DNA from: Streptomyces cyaneofuscatus
Lineage (GTDB): Bacteria > Actinomycetota > Actinomycetes > Streptomycetales > Streptomycetaceae
Direction: 5' to 3'
Assembly (NCBI RefSeq): GCF_000718135.1
Contig: NZ_JOEM01000018.1
Location: 93,254-157,253 of the forward strand
Length of the DNA stretch: 64,000 nt
Below the pieces are notes generated by a model, which was not told the origin of the DNA, searched no databases, and saw only the letters and a list, made by a program, of their open reading frames with translations. This document shows, in pieces, positions 1 through 8,697 of this stretch (positions are counted from its first letter, which is position 1; every line of letters starts with the position of its first letter). Both the position numbers and the translations under genes were made by a program.

Positions 1-2509
1 CGAGGTCGCCGCCGACCAGGGCGAGCGTCGCGCGCAGGCCGAGTGCGGCGGCGGTGCCCCATCGGTCCTCGGCGGTGGTGAACAGGGTGAGGGCGCGGGT
101 GTTCAGCTCGCTGCTGCCGGTCACGTCGCCCGCGCTGAACAGGCCGTACGCACAGATCCAGAGCGCGCGGCCTCGGCGTACGGGGTCAGGGATGGCCTCG
201 GACGCGGGGGCGGGGCCGTGGGCGTCATTCGGCGTGGCGGCTGCGGCCGGGTCCCCGGTGAGGAGCGCGAACGCGGCGTGGAGGAGGGAGAGTTCAGGCG
301 GGCCGTCCGTCGCGGCCAGCACCGCGCCCAGGCTGCGGCGGGCCTCGGTCAGGCGGCCGCGCAGCAGCCACCACCAGGCGAGGGCCGTGGCCAGCCGGAC
401 GGCCTCCTCCGGCTCGCCCGCGCCCGCCCTGCGCACCGCCTCGTCGAGGGCCGTCCGCAGGTTGCCCGCCTCCGCGTCCAGCCGGGCCAGCCAGGGCCGC
501 TGCCCCGCGCCGCGCAACCGGGGCTCGGCCTGTTCGGCCAGCGCCCGGTAGTGGAGGAGGTGCCGGTCCCGCACGGCGGTGGGGTCCTCCATCTCGTGGA
601 GCCGCTCGGCCGCATACGCGGCGACGGACTCCAGAAGCCGGTAGCGGGGGCCGGTGGGCCCGGCCGCCACCACCACCAGCGACCGGTCGACCAGCCGGGT
701 GACCAGGTCCAGCACCTCGTCCCGGGCCACACCGCCCCCCGCGCAGACCGCCTCGGCGGCGGCCAGGTCGCAGCCGTCGGTGTGGGCGGCGAGGCGGCGC
801 AGGACGATGCGTTCGGGGGCGCTGAGCAGCTCCCAGCTCCAGTCGATCACCGCGCGCAGCGTCTGCTGGCGGGCCGGGGCGCCGCGCTGCCCGAACGTCA
901 GGACCCGGAAGCGGTCGTTGAGCCGTGCCGCCAACTCCCGTACCCCCAGAGCCCGTACGCGGGTGGCGGCGAGCTCCAGTGCGAGCGGGATCCCGTCCAG
1001 ACGACGGCAGATCTCGGCGACGGCGCGGCACTCGGGCTCGTCCGGGGCGCCAAGGGCCTCCGGGTCGCGCGGGAAGCCGGGGGTGGATGCGGCGGCCCGT
1101 TCCATGAACAGCCTGACCGCGTCGGCCGGTTGCAGCGGTTCGACCAGGAACATCGCCTCGCCCGCGAGGCCGAGCGGCTCCTGACCGGTGGCCAGGACCC
1201 GCAGGCCGGGGGCGGTGCGCAGGAGGAGGTCGGTGAGTTCGGCGGCGGCGTCGACGACGTGCTCGCAGTTGTCCAGGACGAGCAGGGTGCGGCGGTCGCG
1301 CAGCGCGGTGGCGAGGCGGTGCGGGAGGGAGGGCGGGGTCGTGGAGGGGCTGGTGCCGGTACCGGGCAGGGAGCGGGGCGCGTCGTCGCGGATGCCGAGG
1401 GTGGCGGCGACCACCTGGGCGAGATCGGCGGGGGTGCCGGCGCGGATGCCGGAGAACTCCACCAGCCAGGTGCCGTCGGCCAGTTCGCCCGCCTGCTCGC
1501 TGTCCCGCTCGGCGGTGGCCGCCGCGACGGCGAGCCGGGTCTTGCCGACGCCGCCGGGGCCGGTGAGGGTCACCAGCCGTGCGTTCGCCAGAAGTTGGGA
1601 GAGGTCGGCGAGCGCTTGGCGGCGACCTACTAGGGGGGTGAGGGGGGCGGGGAGGTTGGAGTGGGAGGGCGGGGCGGTGGTGGTGGGTGCGGTGTTCACG
1701 GTGCTTGCCTGAGTCGACGCCCTGTACCCGTACTCGTACTCGTACCCGTATCCGTATCCGTACGGCTCCGCGCTCAGCCCCGGCTCCTGTCGCAGCACCG
1801 CCCCGTGCAGCGCGGCCAGTTCCGGGCTCGGGTCGATCCCCAGCTCCTCGGCCAGCCGGGCGCGTAGATCCTCGTACGACGCGAGCGCCTCGCTCTGGCG
1901 GCCCGTCGCGTACAGGGCCCTCATCCGGACGCCGACCAGGCGCTCCCGCAGCGGGTGGAGCGCCACGAGGTCGGCGAGCTCCCCGGCGAGGAGCGCGTGG
2001 TCCCCCGCCTCCAGGCGCGCCTGGGCCTGCTCCTCCAGTACGGAGAGCCGCTGCTCCGCGAGGCGCTGGGCGGCCGCCCGCACGAAGGGGGCGTCGGCGA
2101 AATCCGCGTACGCCGGTCCGCGCCACAGCTCCAGGGCCTCGGTGAGCAGCGCGGCCCGGGCGCGCGGGTCCTGGACGGGGCGGGCCCGTGTCACCAGGGC
2201 CCGGAAGCGTACGGCGTCCACCTCGTCGCCGCCGTCGTCGAACCGCAGCCGGTAGCCCGGGGGTTGGCGCACCACCCGGTCGCGGCCGATGGCCCGGCGC
2301 AGCTGGGAGACCTTGGCCTGGAGGGCGCCCGTGGGCCTGCCCGGCGGCGCGTCGCCCCACAGGTCGTGGATGAGGCGGTCGGCGGAGACCGGTCCCCCGT
2401 CGTCGGCGAGCAGATCCGCCAGCAGGGCCCGGACCTTGGCCTCGGGGACCCTGACTTCCCGTCCCTCGCCGTCCCACACCGCCAGTGGCCCGAGCACCCC
2501 AAACCGCAT
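1..2509 (-). CDS. AfsR/SARP-type transcriptional regulator with NB-ARC ATPase domain (C-terminus outside window)
   Basis: The visible 836 residues read in order: winged-helix OmpR-type DNA-binding domain (about 1-95), bacterial transcriptional activation domain BTAD (about 96-240), a linker, then an STAND-type NTPase with Walker A GPGGVGKT near residue 318 and Walker B LLVLDN near 410, followed by helical repeats at the left edge. This is the AfsR architecture: a DNA-binding activator whose NTPase module senses a signal, usually for secondary metabolism or export. The linker carries a striking Tyr-Gly/Tyr-Glu repeat (about 250-262). The ATG at 2509 is chosen because the winged-helix domain begins at once (MRFGVLGPL). 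It is divergent from the MFS gene at 2712, a likely target. Confidence 0.9.
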   Translation of the reverse strand, partial: MRFGVLGPLAVWDGEGREVRVPEAKVRALLADLLADDGGPVSADRLIHDLWGDAPPGRPTGALQAKVSQLRRAIGRDRVVRQPPGYRLRFDDGGDEVDAVRFRALVTRARPVQDPRARAALLTEALELWRGPAYADFADAPFVRAAAQRLAEQRLSVLEEQAQARLEAGDHALLAGELADLVALHPLRERLVGVRMRALYATGRQSEALASYEDLRARLAEELGIDPSPELAALHGAVLRQEPGLSAEPYGYGYGYEYEYGYRASTQASTVNTAPTTTAPPSHSNLPAPLTPLVGRRQALADLSQLLANARLVTLTGPGGVGKTRLAVAAATAERDSEQAGELADGTWLVEFSGIRAGTPADLAQVVAATLGIRDDAPRSLPGTGTSPSTTPPSLPHRLATALRDRRTLLVLDNCEHVVDAAAELTDLLLRTAPGLRVLATGQEPLGLAGEAMFLVEPLQPADAVRLFMERAAASTPGFPRDPEALGAPDEPECRAVAEICRRLDGIPLALELAATRVRALGVRELAARLNDRFRVLTFGQRGAPARQQTLRAVIDWSWELLSAPERIVLRRLAAHTDGCDLAAAEAVCAGGGVARDEVLDLVTRLVDRSLVVVAAGPTGPRYRLLESVAAYAAERLHEMEDPTAVRDRHLLHYRALAEQAEPRLRGAGQRPWLARLDAEAGNLRTALDEAVRRAGAGEPEEAVRLATALAWWWLLRGRLTEARRSLGAVLAATDGPPELSLLHAAFALLTGDPAAAATPNDAHGPAPASEAIPDPVRRGRALWICAYGLFSAGDVTGSSELNTRALTLFTTAEDRWGTAAALGLRATLALVGGDL

Positions 2510-2711
2510 GGCCGCCACCGTACAGGTGCCGGGAACCGGCCCCCCGAAGGTTTCCCGAAGGTTCCCCGAAGCGGCCGGGCGCAGTGTCGTTCCAGTAGGC
2601 GGCACCTGAGGGGAGCGGCAACCAGGCCCCCGTACGCGCGCAGGACGGCTCTGGTCGTCCGTCAATCCACCACCGTCCCCCCTTGCCCTCCGGAAACCTG
2701 GAGCACACCCC

Positions 2712-3971
2712 ATGAGCACCACGCCCGACACGGCGCCCACCGCCGCCTCGGCACCGAACCCCCAGGGCGGGGGTGAGGAGCAGCAGAAGCTTCCGCTCTT
2801 CGCCCTGCTCGCCCTCGCCACCGCCGTCTTCATCACCTGCCTCACCGAGACCCTCCCCGCCGGTCTGCTGCCCGCCATGAGCGAGGACCTGCGGGTCAGC
2901 CAGTCCGCGACCGGCCAGACGGTCACGGTCTACGCGATCGGCACCGCCCTGACCGCGATCCCGCTCACCGCGGCCACCGCCGGCTGGCGGCGCAGGAAGC
3001 TGCTGCTCACGGCGATGGCCGGGTTCGCCCTCGCCAACACCGTGACGGCCCTGTCGTCCGTCTACGAGCTGACGATGGTGGCGCGGTTCGTCGCCGGTGT
3101 GGCGGCCGGTCTCGCCTGGGCCCTGCTCGCCGGGTACGCCCGCCGCCTGGCCCCCGTACACCTCCAGGGCAAGGCGATGGCCGTCGCCATGGCCGGTATC
3201 CCCGTCGCGCTCTCCCTCGGCGTGCCCGCGGGAACCTTCCTCGGCGACTGGCTCGGCTGGCGCGTGGCGTTCCTGTCGATGACCGTGCTCACGGTCGTGC
3301 TCCTGGTGTGGATCTTCGTTGGCGTACCCGACTTCACCGGCCAGGAGCGCGGCGAGCGGCCGAAGCTGCTGCGCACCCTGACCATCCCGGGTGTCTCCCC
3401 GGTCCTCTTCGTCACGCTGGTCTTCGTGCTGGCGCACACCATCCTGTACGCGTACATCGCCAGCTACCTCAAGGACCTGGGCCTGGACGGGCACACCGGT
3501 CTGATCCTGCTGGTCTTCGGCGCGGCCTCGCTGGCGAGCATCTGGATCGTCGGCGCGCAGATCAACCGCCGGCTGCGCGGCCTCACCGTCGGCGGCGCCC
3601 TGCTCGTCGCCGTCGCCTCGCTGCTCCTGGCCGTCCTCTCCGACACCACCGCCCTCGTCTATGTGGCAGCCGTGCTGTGGGGGCTCGGCTGGGGCGGTGT
3701 GCCCACCCTCCTCCAGACGGCCGTCGGTGACGCGGGCGGCGAGTCCGCCGACGCGGCGCAGGCGATGCTCGTCACGCTCTGGAACGTCGCGATGGCGGGC
3801 GGCGGCATCGCCGGGGGCATCCTGCTCGACACCCTCGGCAGCGCGTCCTTCCCGTGGACGGTGCTGCTGCTCCTGCTGCCGGTGCTCGCGGTCGTGCTCC
3901 ACGCCCGGAAGGCCGGTTTCCCCGCCCACCGGCCGGTGGCGGCGGCCCCGGCGCCTGCCGCCGAGGCATGA
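2712..3971 (+). CDS. MFS drug/metabolite exporter (DHA1-like)
   Basis: 419 residues with about 12 hydrophobic segments and a long loop near the middle, the usual MFS size. The N-terminal half has the family's loop between TM2 and TM3 (AGWRRRKLLL) and an antiporter-type glycine/proline-rich TM5 (AGIPVALSLGVPAG). DHA1 members export drugs or small metabolites with proton exchange. Its first 30 residues are polar. It is read away from the SARP regulator across about 200 bp, so a shared control region is likely. The substrate cannot be told from the sequence. Confidence 0.9.
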   Translation: MSTTPDTAPTAASAPNPQGGGEEQQKLPLFALLALATAVFITCLTETLPAGLLPAMSEDLRVSQSATGQTVTVYAIGTALTAIPLTAATAGWRRRKLLLTAMAGFALANTVTALSSVYELTMVARFVAGVAAGLAWALLAGYARRLAPVHLQGKAMAVAMAGIPVALSLGVPAGTFLGDWLGWRVAFLSMTVLTVVLLVWIFVGVPDFTGQERGERPKLLRTLTIPGVSPVLFVTLVFVLAHTILYAYIASYLKDLGLDGHTGLILLVFGAASLASIWIVGAQINRRLRGLTVGGALLVAVASLLLAVLSDTTALVYVAAVLWGLGWGGVPTLLQTAVGDAGGESADAAQAMLVTLWNVAMAGGGIAGGILLDTLGSASFPWTVLLLLLPVLAVVLHARKAGFPAHRPVAAAPAPAAEA

Positions 3972-4103
3972 ACAGCTCGTGAAGCAGGGTCGGTTGACCT
4001 GTGCGGACCGCTTCCCGCACCGGCACGCTCGGAGAGCCACCCCCTCGTTCCCGCCCCGACCACCCCTTCCCCGCTACCGGACTTCGCAGGAGGAGACCGC
4101 ACC

Positions 4104-5516
4104 GTGCCCGCCACCACCAAGAGACAGGTGCATCTCGCAGCGCAGCTGCCCGGCATCCACAATGTGACCGTCTGGTCGGACCCGCGCTCCGAGAGCCAGA
4201 TATCCATCGACTCCTTCATCCGGCTCGCGCAGACCGTCGAACGCGGCAAGTTCGACTTCTTCTTCCTCGCCGAGGGGCTACGGCTGCGCGAGCACAAGGG
4301 GCAGGTCTACGACCTGGACATCGCGGGACGCCCGGAGAACCTGACCGTGCTGAGCGCCCTGGCGGCCGTCACCACGCACCTGGGCCTCGCCGCCACGGTC
4401 AACGCCACGTTCAACGAGCCGTACGAGGTGGCGCGCCGGTTCGCCACCCTGGACCGGCTCAGCGGCGGGCGGGCCGCCTGGAACGTGGTCACCAGCTACG
4501 ACGCCTTCACCGGCGAGAACTTCCGCCGGGGCGGCTTCCTCCCGGAGGCCGACCGCTACACCCGGGCCGCCGACTTCCTCACCACCGCACGGAAGTTGTG
4601 GGACAGCTGGTCGGACGGGGACCTGAAGGCCGACGCGGCGACGGGGGAGTTCATCGCCGCCGGGACCGGCCGCTTCGCCCACCGGGGGCAGCACTTCGAC
4701 ATCTCCGGCCGGTTCACCACCCCTCCAGGGCCGCAGGGCCACCCGGTGATCATCCAGTCCGGCGAGTCCGACGCGGGCCGCGAGTTCGCCGCGTCCGACG
4801 CCGAGGTCATCTTCAGCAAGCACAACCGGACCGACGTGGCCCGGGACTTCTACCGGGATGTGAAGCGGCGCCTGGCCACGTACGGCCGGAGCCCCGATGA
4901 CCTGCTGATCCTCCCCACCGCCAACGCGGTCGTCGCGGACACCGACGAGGAGGCCGCCGCGTACGCGGAGGAGATCAGCCGCGAACTGGTCAGCCCGCAG
5001 ACCGCGATCGCCCACCTGGAGGCGGTCTGGGGCCGCGACCTGTCCGCGTACGACCCGGACGGGCCGCTGCCCGGCATCGAGCCCGAGGACGACGCCCACT
5101 TCCTGAAGGGGCACTCCGTCTTCCGCAAGGGCCGGGCGGAGACGGCCCGGCGGTGGCGCAAGCTCGCCGTGGAGCGGAACTTCTCCATCCGGGAGCTGGT
5201 CATCGAGGTCGGCGGGCGGCAGACCTTCGTCGGCAGCCCGCGGACGGTCGCCGACGCCATCGACGACTACGTCCAGACCGAGGGCGCCGACGGCTTCGTC
5301 CTCGTCCCCCATCTGACCCCCGGCGGCCTGGACGACTTCGTGGACCGGGTGGTGCCGATCCTCCAGGAGAAGGGCGTCCACCGCGACGACTACACCGGCA
5401 CCACGCTCCGGGACCACCTGGGCCTGTCCGCCGCGCCCCGCCCGGCCGGGTGGGGCGGCCCCGGTCAGCCCCTGCGCACCGGACGCGACCACGACCACGA
5501 GGAGACCTCCGCATGA
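4104..5516 (+). CDS. NtaA/SnaA/DszA-type FMN-dependent monooxygenase
   Basis: 470 residues of the bacterial luciferase-like (LLM) TIM-barrel fold, in the long NtaA/SnaA/DszA branch. Diagnostic stretches are FDFFFLAEGL near the start, LSGGRAAWNVVTS about residue 130, and the FMN-phosphate region QSGESDAGREFAA. These enzymes oxidise sulfur compounds, aminopolycarboxylates or related molecules using FMNH2 from a separate reductase. The GTG start follows an AGGAGG ribosome-binding site at about 4089-4094. Its stop overlaps the next monooxygenase gene by 4 bases (ATGA), so the two are co-translated and may act on one pathway. No flavin reductase is next door. Confidence 0.9.
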   Translation: MPATTKRQVHLAAQLPGIHNVTVWSDPRSESQISIDSFIRLAQTVERGKFDFFFLAEGLRLREHKGQVYDLDIAGRPENLTVLSALAAVTTHLGLAATVNATFNEPYEVARRFATLDRLSGGRAAWNVVTSYDAFTGENFRRGGFLPEADRYTRAADFLTTARKLWDSWSDGDLKADAATGEFIAAGTGRFAHRGQHFDISGRFTTPPGPQGHPVIIQSGESDAGREFAASDAEVIFSKHNRTDVARDFYRDVKRRLATYGRSPDDLLILPTANAVVADTDEEAAAYAEEISRELVSPQTAIAHLEAVWGRDLSAYDPDGPLPGIEPEDDAHFLKGHSVFRKGRAETARRWRKLAVERNFSIRELVIEVGGRQTFVGSPRTVADAIDDYVQTEGADGFVLVPHLTPGGLDDFVDRVVPILQEKGVHRDDYTGTTLRDHLGLSAAPRPAGWGGPGQPLRTGRDHDHEETSA

Positions 5517-6742
5517 CCGGCACGACCGGCACCCCCGTCACTCCCCTGCACCTGGCCGTCGCGCTCGACGGGGCGGGCTGGCATCCGGCGGCCTGGCGCG
5601 AGGAGGGCGCCCGGCCCGGCGAGCTGCTCGACGCCGCCTACTGGGCCGATCTCGTCACCGAGGCCGAGCGCGGCCTGCTCGACTTCGTCACCTTCGAGGA
5701 CGCCCTCGGCCTCCAGTCCGCCGCCTTCCACCGGCCCGACGACCGCACCGACCAGGTCAGGGGCAGCATCGACGCGGTGCTGCTCGCGGCCCACCTCGCT
5801 CCTCTCACCACGCACATCGGCCTGGTCCCGACCACCAACGTCACCCACACCGAACCGTTCCACCTCGCCATCGGCATCGCCACGCTCGACCACGCGAGCC
5901 GGGGCCGGGCCGGCTGGCGCCCGCAGATCGCCTCCCGCGCGGCCGACTCCGCCCACTTCGGACGCCGCACCACCCCTCAGCTCACCGCGGACGACGTGGC
6001 CGACTCGGAGCTGATCTCCCAACCGCTGCGCGCCCTCTTCGCGGAAGGCGCCGAGGTGGTGGAGGCGGCACGGCAGCTCTGGGACAGCTGGGAGGACGGA
6101 GCAGAGATACGGGACGTGGCGACGGGCCGCTTCCTGGACCGCGACAAGGTCCACCACATCGACTTCCAGGGCACGGACTTCAGCGTGAAGGGCCCGTCCA
6201 TCACCCCGCGCTCCCCCCAGGGCCAGCCGCTGGTGGTGAGCCTCGCGCACGCCACCACCCCGTACGAGTTCGCCGCGCTCAGCTCCGACGTCGTCGCCGT
6301 CACGCCGCACGACCGGGCGGGCACGGCTGCGATCCTCGCCCAGGTCGCCGAGGCGGTCGAGCGCACCGGCCGGGACCTGGCGGACCGGCCGCTGCGCACC
6401 TTCGCGGACCTCATCGTCTTCCTGGACGACGAACCGGGCGCCGCAGCACGCCGCAAGGCCCGCCTGGACGAGGTGGCCGGGTCCGAACTCGCCTCGGACG
6501 CCGAGATCTTCACCGGCACCCCCGCCGAACTGGCCGACCTCCTCCTCGACCGGCGCTCCACCGGCCTGGACGGCTTCCGCCTCCGCCCGGGCGCCCTGCC
6601 GCACGACCTCACGGGGATCACCCGGGGCCTGGTCCCGGAGTTGCAGCGGCGCGGAGTGTTCCGTACGGAGTACGCGTCCACCACCTTGCGCGGCCACCTC
6701 GGCCTGGCCCGCCCCACCAGCCGCTACGCGAAGGCGGGTTGA
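5513..6742 (+). CDS. LLM-class flavin-dependent monooxygenase
   Basis: 409 residues of the luciferase-like fold, shorter and diverged from its upstream partner. Family landmarks are LLDFVTFEDALGLQ (about 57-70), the strand HIGLVPTTNVTHTEPFH and DHASRGRAGWRPQIASRA, the counterpart of the LSGGR...NVVTS segment. The start is the ATG at 5513, which overlaps the stop of the preceding gene. Reading frames extending further upstream lie inside that gene and are not used. Likely a second FMNH2-dependent oxygenase for the same or a related substrate. Substrate unknown. Confidence 0.88.
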   Translation: MTGTTGTPVTPLHLAVALDGAGWHPAAWREEGARPGELLDAAYWADLVTEAERGLLDFVTFEDALGLQSAAFHRPDDRTDQVRGSIDAVLLAAHLAPLTTHIGLVPTTNVTHTEPFHLAIGIATLDHASRGRAGWRPQIASRAADSAHFGRRTTPQLTADDVADSELISQPLRALFAEGAEVVEAARQLWDSWEDGAEIRDVATGRFLDRDKVHHIDFQGTDFSVKGPSITPRSPQGQPLVVSLAHATTPYEFAALSSDVVAVTPHDRAGTAAILAQVAEAVERTGRDLADRPLRTFADLIVFLDDEPGAAARRKARLDEVAGSELASDAEIFTGTPAELADLLLDRRSTGLDGFRLRPGALPHDLTGITRGLVPELQRRGVFRTEYASTTLRGHLGLARPTSRYAKAG

Positions 6743-6790
6743 CGCACGGTACGGAGGCCCGGGGGCCTGGGGCCTGGGGGCCCGGCCCGT

Positions 6791-6827
6791 GGTCAGGCCC
6801 TCGGGTCAGGCCCCCGAGGTCAGGCCC
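6791..6827. repeat. Three direct copies of a 10-bp motif at a gene 3' end
   Basis: GGTCAGGCCC occurs at 6791, 6804 and 6818, a period of 13-14 bp, in the convergent gap after 6742. The last copy overlaps the stop of the minus-strand gene ending at 6820. The upstream gap is also rich in GGCCTGGGG-type sequence. Confidence 0.7.
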
Positions 6828-7359
6828 CCGTCGTCGACCCCGGGCGGACGATCATCAGCACGACGACCGTCGCCCAGAGCAGGTTGAATATCCCGGTGGT
6901 CATGGCGAGCCGCGCCGCCGCCGACCGCCGCGCGGCCACCGTGAGAGCGCCCGAGCCCGCCCCCGTACCGGCGGCGCCCTCTCCCGCCCCCGTACCGGGA
7001 AGGTCATGCCCCTCCCCCTCCTCCTCCAGCAGCTCGCGCTGCCCGGGCAGGACCATGGACATCAGCAGAGCGGCCGCGATCGTCGTCAGCACGATCGACG
7101 CCACCAGCCAGGCATCGCCCAGCACCCCCATCTGCGCCCCGGTGGCGAGTCCGAGGACGGGGACAGCGATGCCGACCACCGCGTACCCCCGGCAGATCTT
7201 GTGCAGGAAGGCGGCCGTCCGGAGGTCATGGTCGTGCGGTACGTCGTCGCCGGGAGCGGGCGGCTTGGCGTAGCGCGGGAACATCGAGGCGGCGACCGTG
7301 ATCGGCCCGACCGCCAGGATCGACGCCAGAACGTGCAGCGAGAGCAGCAGCTTGGTCAC
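6820..7359 (-). CDS. Small membrane protein, DUF2269-like
   Basis: 179 residues with four hydrophobic segments: 3-25 (LLLSLHVLASILAVGPITVA), about 55-75, 85-105 and the last 25 residues. The histidine in TM1 (LHVLA) and the layout fit the DUF2269 group of uncharacterised membrane proteins, but the match is by pattern only. The third loop is a Gly/Ala/Glu-rich insert (GTGAGEGAAGTGAGSG). The GTG at 7359 is chosen because TM1 starts there and a GGGA-type ribosome site lies just upstream. The longer reading frame would add a non-hydrophobic leader. Divergent from the PadR gene. Confidence 0.6.
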   Translation of the reverse strand: MTKLLLSLHVLASILAVGPITVAASMFPRYAKPPAPGDDVPHDHDLRTAAFLHKICRGYAVVGIAVPVLGLATGAQMGVLGDAWLVASIVLTTIAAALLMSMVLPGQRELLEEEGEGHDLPGTGAGEGAAGTGAGSGALTVAARRSAAARLAMTTGIFNLLWATVVVLMIVRPGSTTGA

Positions 7360-7440
7360 GGAGGGTCCCTTCGAGGTGTTGTTGCGTTGGCTGCCAATGC
7401 ACGGGCGGCCGCCCCAGGAATAGCACGACCCGGGCCTCGA

Positions 7441-7507
7441 TAGGTAGGCCACCAACATATTGGGCCGGACCGCTGGCCTTCCCGCCCGCCCATCTGTAGC
7501 CTGCCTA
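7441..7507. promoter_or_regulatory. Imperfect inverted repeat upstream of the PadR gene
   Basis: TAGGTAGGC (7441-7449) and GCCTGCCTA (7499-7507) are inverted with one mismatch, 49 bp apart, and the second ends 4 bp before the PadR start codon. The second arm also lies in a local GTAG-N5-CTAC dyad (7496-7508). PadR proteins commonly repress their own promoters, so this is a plausible operator, but that is inference. Confidence 0.35.
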
Positions 7508-7510
7508 CGC

Positions 7511-7864
7511 ATGAGGCAGGATGCGGTACGCGGACATCTGGACGGTCTCCTCCTGGCGGTTCTCGAACCGGCCCCGCTGCACGGATACGCGATCATCACC
7601 GCGGTCCAGCAGCGCAGCGGCGGTGCGCTCGAGCTGCGGACCGGCACCATCTACCCGGCACTGAACCGGCTGGAGCGGCTCGGCCTGCTGCGCAGCACCT
7701 GGGAGGCGGAGGGCGGGCGCAAGCGGCGGTGTTACGCGTTGACGGAGGCGGGAGCGCGCTTCCTGGCGGACGAACGCACGGCCTGGCAGGACTTCACCGC
7801 CGCGATCGGCTCGGTCCTCAACCCGGTCGCCCCGCACCCTCACCCGCACGGACAGGGCGCATGA
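7511..7864 (+). CDS. PadR-family transcriptional regulator
   Basis: 117 residues. A PadR winged helix fills residues 5-85, with the family signatures LLAVLEPAPLHGYAI and the recognition-helix region GTIYPALNRLERLGLL, then the wing GGRKRRCYALTEAG. These are small dimeric repressors, often controlling a co-transcribed membrane protein. The ATG at 7511 places the wing at the normal distance. A longer frame upstream has no PadR sequence. The stop overlaps the next start (ATGA), so the downstream membrane gene is co-translated and is its probable partner. Confidence 0.92.
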   Translation: MRQDAVRGHLDGLLLAVLEPAPLHGYAIITAVQQRSGGALELRTGTIYPALNRLERLGLLRSTWEAEGGRKRRCYALTEAGARFLADERTAWQDFTAAIGSVLNPVAPHPHPHGQGA

Positions 7865-8598
7865 CGACCGGCGGCCCCCCGCGCGACGGCCGTGGCCTCA
7901 GTGACGGCCGTGGCGATGGCGACGGCCGTGGCGATGGCCTCGTGGAGGCGTACGTCAGCGAGCTGGACGCCCTCCTGCGCGGACCCGCCCGGGCCAAGTC
8001 CCGCCTGATCGAGGAGGCGCGCGACGGGCTCACGGAGACCGTGGCGGCCCACACCCGCGAAGGCGAGCCGTACGAGCGGGCGGTCCGCCGGGCGGTGGCG
8101 GAGTTCGGATCGGCCCGGGAGCTGGCCGAGAGCTTCCAGCGCGAACTGACCATCGCCCAGGCCCGGCACACCGCTCGCGCCGTCGCCCTCAGCGCCCCCT
8201 TCCTCCTCGCGTGCTGGTTCCTGGTGCAGCGCGTCGGCGGCCCGCAGGATGCGGTGGTTCCGCGCACCGCGCACCTGCTCGCGACCCACCTGGCCACGGT
8301 CGCCGGCGCGGCGGTGCTCCTGGCCGCGGCCACCCTGGCCGCCACCGGCACCCTGGCCCGGCATCTCCCCGTCCCGCACCGGCTGCCGCTCACGGTCGCC
8401 TGGACGGGCACCACGGCGAGCATCTCCATGGCCGTGGCCACACTGGCCCTCGCCACCGCATCGGTGCTCGCCGAGAACTGGCCGCTGACGGCGGCGGCCT
8501 GCGCGCTGGCCGCCGCCTCCCACGCCGTCGTCGCCGGTTCGGCCCGCGCCTGCCGCCGGTGCGCACAGCTGCCGTCGGGAGAGCCCGTCACCCTGTAG
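7861..8598 (+). CDS. Membrane protein with HAAS/permease-prefix-type N-terminus
   Basis: 245 residues. The N-terminal half is a soluble helical domain (about 25-95: VEAYVSELDALLRGPARAK ... RAVRRAVAEFGSARELAESF), the helical signalling segment usually found beside PadR regulators (HAAS / permease prefix domain 1). The C-terminal half has four hydrophobic segments (about 102-122, 135-160, 175-200, 205-225). In this family pairing, the PadR protein represses the operon and the membrane partner is thought to transmit an envelope signal. The first 20 residues hold a GDGRGDG repeat of low complexity. The start overlaps the PadR stop. Confidence 0.8.
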   Translation: MTTGGPPRDGRGLSDGRGDGDGRGDGLVEAYVSELDALLRGPARAKSRLIEEARDGLTETVAAHTREGEPYERAVRRAVAEFGSARELAESFQRELTIAQARHTARAVALSAPFLLACWFLVQRVGGPQDAVVPRTAHLLATHLATVAGAAVLLAAATLAATGTLARHLPVPHRLPLTVAWTGTTASISMAVATLALATASVLAENWPLTAAACALAAASHAVVAGSARACRRCAQLPSGEPVTL

Positions 8599-8697
8599 GC
8601 CCGTGCCGCCAGGACCGGCCCGTCGCGCGCCCCGGAACAGCGAGGACCGGCCGGGGTCGGCGGGCCCCGCAACCGTACGGACGTACGGACCGTGAGG

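Noticed and set aside
294..4040. A very long open frame on the minus strand across the SARP and MFS genes
   Set aside because: It reads as Arg/Gly/Pro-rich sequence without domains and lies antisense or out of frame to two well-supported genes. High GC creates such frames.
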